Shown here one piece after another: positions 60,815 to 64,000 of a stretch of DNA of 64,000 nucleotides; position 1 is the stretch's first letter, and every line of letters begins with the position of its first letter. The stretch lies in NCBI RefSeq assembly GCF_032714475.1, contig NZ_JAWDKD010000019.1, positions 49,224 to 113,223 on the forward strand, given 5' to 3'. The position numbers and the translations under genes are program-made. Under the pieces are notes generated by a model, which saw only the letters and a list, made by a program, of their open reading frames with translations, ran no database searches and was not told where the DNA came from. Origin of the DNA: Methanolapillus africanus (lineage in GTDB: Archaea > Halobacteriota > Methanosarcinia > Methanosarcinales > Methanosarcinaceae).

Positions 60815-61582
60815 ACCGGCTTGCCGTAAAAATAATGAAATCAGGAATGGGTTTGGAGGCAACTCCAAATCCCTCATCCGTTTCATATTTTATATTTATC
60901 TTCATTATCTGATCAAACGTCGGCAACGACAAGAACAATCGGTTGTGGTTTATCGTGCGTTCTTCGAGCCGGGTCGTCTTGGTCTTGCTTAAAGTACCTT
61001 ATCAATAAAGAAAAAACGGGTCATTAAACAACGTTTCAGTTTGTTTAATCAAAAGTGTGTTTATATTTATGGAATGTGTGGGAATTATTTTCTCAAAAAA
61101 GAACGTTAAAATTGTTCATCGTCATCAATCGCAATTTGTTAGATATTTGGGGATATCTACGATTCAAAATCAGCTCTGTGAAAGAATATTGTCAACACTG
61201 TTGTAAAGAATATTGTCAACACTTGTGAACAATTATTTGTAAAGGATGATTTGAAGTCAAAGATTTGGATGTGGTTCAATTGAAAAACACCGGATTCGGA
61301 TTTAACCGCGAGCAATCGGCTCGAACGGATATGATCAACCGGGGAAGATCATTTGATTATTTGGGGTGCAGTAGTCGTTACTGTGCTTAAAATATTCCGA
61401 AATTTGACATTGCTATTATATTACATATGATAAAAATTGATGCTTCCGGGTCCTCTGTTTTCCGGAAAAACAATTCTTCACGTTATTTTTTGGTTCTTTT
61501 TTCCCGGCGTTTCCTTGACACGCTTTTTTTAAACGCTGCGGACGGATACTAATGCCCCTTTTGACAGAAAAGAGGTGTAAAT
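60815..61582. other. Long intergenic region before the permease operon
   Basis: 770 bp without a credible gene. It contains a 24-nt tandem duplication around AAAGAATATTGTCAACACT (61181 and 61205), TATA-like TTTATATTTATGG at about 61064, and a GGTGCAGTAGTCGTTACTG dyad-like stretch near 61360. A long regulated leader before 61583 is plausible. Confidence 0.55.
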
Positions 61583-61699
61583 ATGAGCACAATTGAAATT
61601 TTAAATATCGGCATCTTTCTTGTGGCCATTGTCATAATTGCCTACTTGTTGTTTGATGCCTACCGGGTTTCGATCAAATCAAAACCCAAAAAGGAGTGA
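61583..61699 (+). CDS. 38-residue single-helix membrane protein, permease operon
   Basis: ATG 61583 follows AGAGGTGTAA. Product: MSTIEILNIGIFLVAIVIIAYLLF..., one helix, then a basic tail SIKSKPKKE. The stop is 7 nt before the permease start. It is a possible small transporter subunit. Confidence 0.65.
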   Translation: MSTIEILNIGIFLVAIVIIAYLLFDAYRVSIKSKPKKE

Positions 61700-61705
61700 T
61701 GGGAG

Positions 61706-63118
61706 ATGGAACTTGAAAAGAAGCTTCGACCATATCACGTATGGGCACTTGGTGTCGGTATCGTGTTGGTCGGCGAATACATGGGCTGGAACTTCACCGT
61801 GGCGAAAGGCGGCATTTTGGGCGCTCTTTTGGCCATGATCGTGGCCGGTGTGATGTACATCATTATCTCCATCTGTGCCAGTGAACTCGGCGCATCCACC
61901 AAATTGGCCGGCGGTCCCTATGATTGGGTTCGTCTGTTCGTTGGACCGGGCGCAGCCGCAATTGTTGGTCTCGGCGTTTATATGGAATATATCGCGCTAT
62001 CCGCTGCTGACGCTATTGTCGTCGGTCAGCTTGCCGCCGCTTACATTCCGGGTATTAACGTTCAAGCCGTTGCCTTGTTGATCTTGGCTATCTTGACATT
62101 TATTAACTATCGTGGTGCCGTAACGGCTCTGACCTTGAACTTCTTCCTGACGTTCGTGGCAGCCATTGCGATCTTGTTGTTCTTCTTGTCTTCCGCAACC
62201 GGTATCGGCGGCGTGACTCTGCACCCGGAAAATCTCTTCAGCGGCGCTATTCCGTACGGAATGGTCGGCCTTTTCGCAGCGCTTCAGTTTGGTCCTTGGT
62301 TCTATCTGGGTATCGAAGGCGCCGCTATGTGTGCTGAAGAATGTAAGAAACCGACCCGTGCCGTTCCGCTCGGACAGCAGGCCGGTATGATCACCTTGCT
62401 TTTGATGGCCGGTATGACCTTGTTCATTTGTTCCGGTTTGATCGACAGCGACAAACTCGGTGCCTCCGTGTACCCGCTCTTCGAAGCAGCTCAAAACAGC
62501 GGCGTCGGAATCTTCATCTTCCTCTTGGCCGTCGGTACTTTGTTCACATGTATTGCCAGCGCCAACGGTTGTGTCAACGACTCTTCCCGGTCTTGGTTCG
62601 CTCTCGCCAGAGACGAATTCGTTTCGGACTGGTTCGCTGCCGTTCACCCGAAGTATAAGAGCCCGTACCGTGCCGTTATCTTCACATTGCCGGTCGCCGT
62701 CGGTTTCGCGTTCAGCGGTTACCTGGACCAGGTTATTACCTTCTCCATCATCTCCGGTCTCGTCTGTTATGTGATGATTCCGTTCGCTTTGATCCGGTTC
62801 CGCAAAATGTACCCGACCAGCACCTCTCAAGTTCGTCCGTACATCGGACCGCTCCAGCCCTACATTGCGATGTTTGCCATCGTGATTGCGGTTGTGATCA
62901 TGTCGACTTTCTACTGGGCCTATCAGTTGAACCTGATTTTCGCCCTGGTCTTCTATGTGGTGGCCTACTTCTACTTCTCGTGGCGCTACAAGAAAATGAA
63001 GAGCACAAGAAAGGCACAGTTCAGCTGGGACGCCAAATTGGGCTGGCCCGACCCGGAAGTCCAACTGGGACAAAAAGCACAAGTGAACACTGAAGGAGGC
63101 AACAACAATGGCAATTGA
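61706..63118 (+). CDS. APC-family permease, probable methylamine transporter
   Basis: A 470-residue membrane protein with about twelve helices. GGAGTGATGGGAG precedes ATG 61706. The start LRPYHVWALGVGIVLVGEYMGWN and ELGASTKLAGGPYDW resemble ethanolamine/amino-acid permeases of the APC superfamily and MtmP-type permeases linked to methylamine genes in Methanosarcina. Because mtmCB is 0.9 kb upstream, monomethylamine or methylammonium is the likely substrate. Its stop overlaps the next start (ATGGCAATTGA). Confidence 0.82.
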   Translation: MELEKKLRPYHVWALGVGIVLVGEYMGWNFTVAKGGILGALLAMIVAGVMYIIISICASELGASTKLAGGPYDWVRLFVGPGAAAIVGLGVYMEYIALSAADAIVVGQLAAAYIPGINVQAVALLILAILTFINYRGAVTALTLNFFLTFVAAIAILLFFLSSATGIGGVTLHPENLFSGAIPYGMVGLFAALQFGPWFYLGIEGAAMCAEECKKPTRAVPLGQQAGMITLLLMAGMTLFICSGLIDSDKLGASVYPLFEAAQNSGVGIFIFLLAVGTLFTCIASANGCVNDSSRSWFALARDEFVSDWFAAVHPKYKSPYRAVIFTLPVAVGFAFSGYLDQVITFSIISGLVCYVMIPFALIRFRKMYPTSTSQVRPYIGPLQPYIAMFAIVIAVVIMSTFYWAYQLNLIFALVFYVVAYFYFSWRYKKMKSTRKAQFSWDAKLGWPDPEVQLGQKAQVNTEGGNNNGN

Positions 63119-63377
63119 TGAAGCACACTACAAGAAGTGGCTGACGCTTGACTCCGCTGTGATTATTGTGATGTGGCTCGCGCTCGTTATTTCCGAGACG
63201 TACGTCGCCTATTACATTCTGCACTCCGTCATCAGTCAGGGACTTGAACTGCCGATCGCTTTGATCGGGGTTTATGTACTCTTCCTGCTCTTGATGTTTA
63301 CCATTAACGGCCTCGGATGCTACAAGGTGTGGGTTTCTATTAAGGAACACATGTACGAAATGGAATACTACGGATGA
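63108..63377 (+). CDS. Two-helix membrane protein, permease operon
   Basis: An 89-residue protein with GGAGGC before ATG 63108; it overlaps the permease by 11 nt. Helices at about 16-37 and 47-70, with an acidic end (EHMYEMEYYG). It is probably an accessory subunit. Confidence 0.75.
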   Translation: MAIDEAHYKKWLTLDSAVIIVMWLALVISETYVAYYILHSVISQGLELPIALIGVYVLFLLLMFTINGLGCYKVWVSIKEHMYEMEYYG

Positions 63378-63386
63378 GGTGAAAAT

Positions 63387-63653
63387 ATGTCCACAAAATC
63401 AACAACAACCCAAGAAAAACCAGTTGTCAAGCAAGGTTTGGCCATGCAGGTGTTCGACATTATCTTCATCTTCGCCTTGGCTTTTGCTTGCGTCGTTATT
63501 CCTGTGTTCATCAAAGGAGGAACGATTGTCGGCGGAGAGGGCATTGCCGGTCAAATTGTTTGGAACACGACGGGCTACTTTTCCACACTGATTGTAATTC
63601 TCATATTCTTCGTTGTGATTCTCTATCACTCCGTCAAGAACTATGATTATTAA
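63387..63653 (+). CDS. Two-helix membrane protein, permease operon
   Basis: An 88-residue protein with GAGGTGAAAAT before the ATG. Helices at about 22-45 and 62-82. It completes a set of three small proteins around the permease. After the stop the sequence is AT-rich up to the hairpin at 63901. Confidence 0.75.
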   Translation: MSTKSTTTQEKPVVKQGLAMQVFDIIFIFALAFACVVIPVFIKGGTIVGGEGIAGQIVWNTTGYFSTLIVILIFFVVILYHSVKNYDY

Positions 63654-64000
63654 AATCACTCAAAAAACGAAAAACACTAAAAAACCAATAAACTCGAATA
63701 AACAACGAAACAAAACAAAAAAAGCAAAACAAAAGGTCTAACAAAAACACCATCTTTGACGGATCCGGCTCGTGCTTGTCCAACCGGACCCGTTATCGAC
63801 TGTTCTTTTTTGCATCCCCCCTTGCCTTTTTGCAATGTTTTTTTTGTTTTCTCGTTTAAAAACCGCATTTTCATTTCTTATCTTCAATCAAGAAGTGCAT
63901 AATTTCATGACTTCGTAAGAAGTCATGAAATTTAAGCACTTTCTTGGCCTATTATTCAGCCTATTTTCTAAATTTTTTAATTCTTCCCAACTTACCTTTG
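63654..64000. other. Window end: AT-rich region with a perfect 14-bp-stem hairpin
   Basis: No gene supported. The perfect inverted repeat AATTTCATGACTTC...GAAGTCATGAAATT lies at 63901-63932 with a GTAA loop and may be a terminator or an operator of a gene beyond the window. GGTCTAACAAAAACACC starts another possible transcript end near 63735. Confidence 0.5.

Noticed and set aside
59522..60886. 454-residue open frame on the minus strand
   Set aside because: It is antisense to mtmB; the protein is Val/Cys/Asp-rich shadow sequence and the plus-strand gene is certain.

Overview
The window is archaeal and comes from a methylotrophic methanogen of the Methanosarcinales; a reduced, AT-rich member such as Methanimicrococcus is my guess, not something proven here. 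The reasons are: a monomethylamine methyltransferase gene (mtmB) with its in-frame amber pyrrolysine codon and its corrinoid partner mtmC; F420 biosynthesis genes (cofD, cofH); archaeosine tRNA transglycosylase; an archaeal 7S SRP RNA; a tRNA-Tyr with an intron after base 37; archaeal TATA boxes; and GGTGAT-type ribosome binding sites, often in front of TTG or GTG starts. No gene I call in the window ends in TAG, whereas four genes carry TAG inside the frame.

Layout. 0-9 kb: a cluster of secreted proteins. It holds a chymotrypsin-like serine protease, a metzincin-like zinc protease, two proteins carrying extra copies of the protease's propeptide-like domain (one with a PGF-CTERM-like tail), a possible NTR/TIMP-like protein next to the zinc protease, and two lipoproteins with chagasin-type protease-inhibitor domains. 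9-19 kb: small membrane proteins, purC, a phytoene-desaturase-like oxidoreductase, a ToxN/AbiQ-like type III toxin with a probable RNA antitoxin, two AI-2E-family transporters, argS, tRNA-Tyr and tRNA-Asp.

19.1-40.7 kb: a 21.6-kb integrated virus-like element in the 3' end of tRNA-Asp. It is bounded by a 16-bp identical attachment core and has a tyrosine integrase next to attL. A rightward early operon (zinc-finger and small membrane proteins, a DUF927-type helicase) is followed by a 17-copy iteron region, a short leftward operon ending in a prepilin-peptidase-like gene, and a rightward late operon (capsid-like two-helix membrane protein, P-loop ATPase, giant glycoprotein, a 1012-residue protein with a Nudix domain). 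Three of its genes, including the integrase, continue in frame through a TAG codon, so the element appears to depend on pyrrolysine decoding.

40.7-58 kb: cofD, an AEC transporter, cofH, an HD-domain phosphohydrolase, paired membrane proteins, tgtA, a UbiA prenyltransferase and a geranylgeranyl-reductase-like enzyme, a TfoX-N protein, a radical SAM protein, an Abi_2/AbiF-like HEPN protein with a candidate upstream structured RNA, tRNA-Ser, SRP RNA and a PUA-PAPS-reductase-like protein. 58-64 kb: mtmC-mtmB, then a permease operon with three small membrane proteins that probably imports methylamine.

Intergenic regions carry a modular family of dispersed non-coding elements: a GCGCGCGTTACGGCG-type motif (nine copies), 35-38 nt hairpins with compensatory changes (six copies), and tandem arrays of about 45 bp or 35 bp (four loci).
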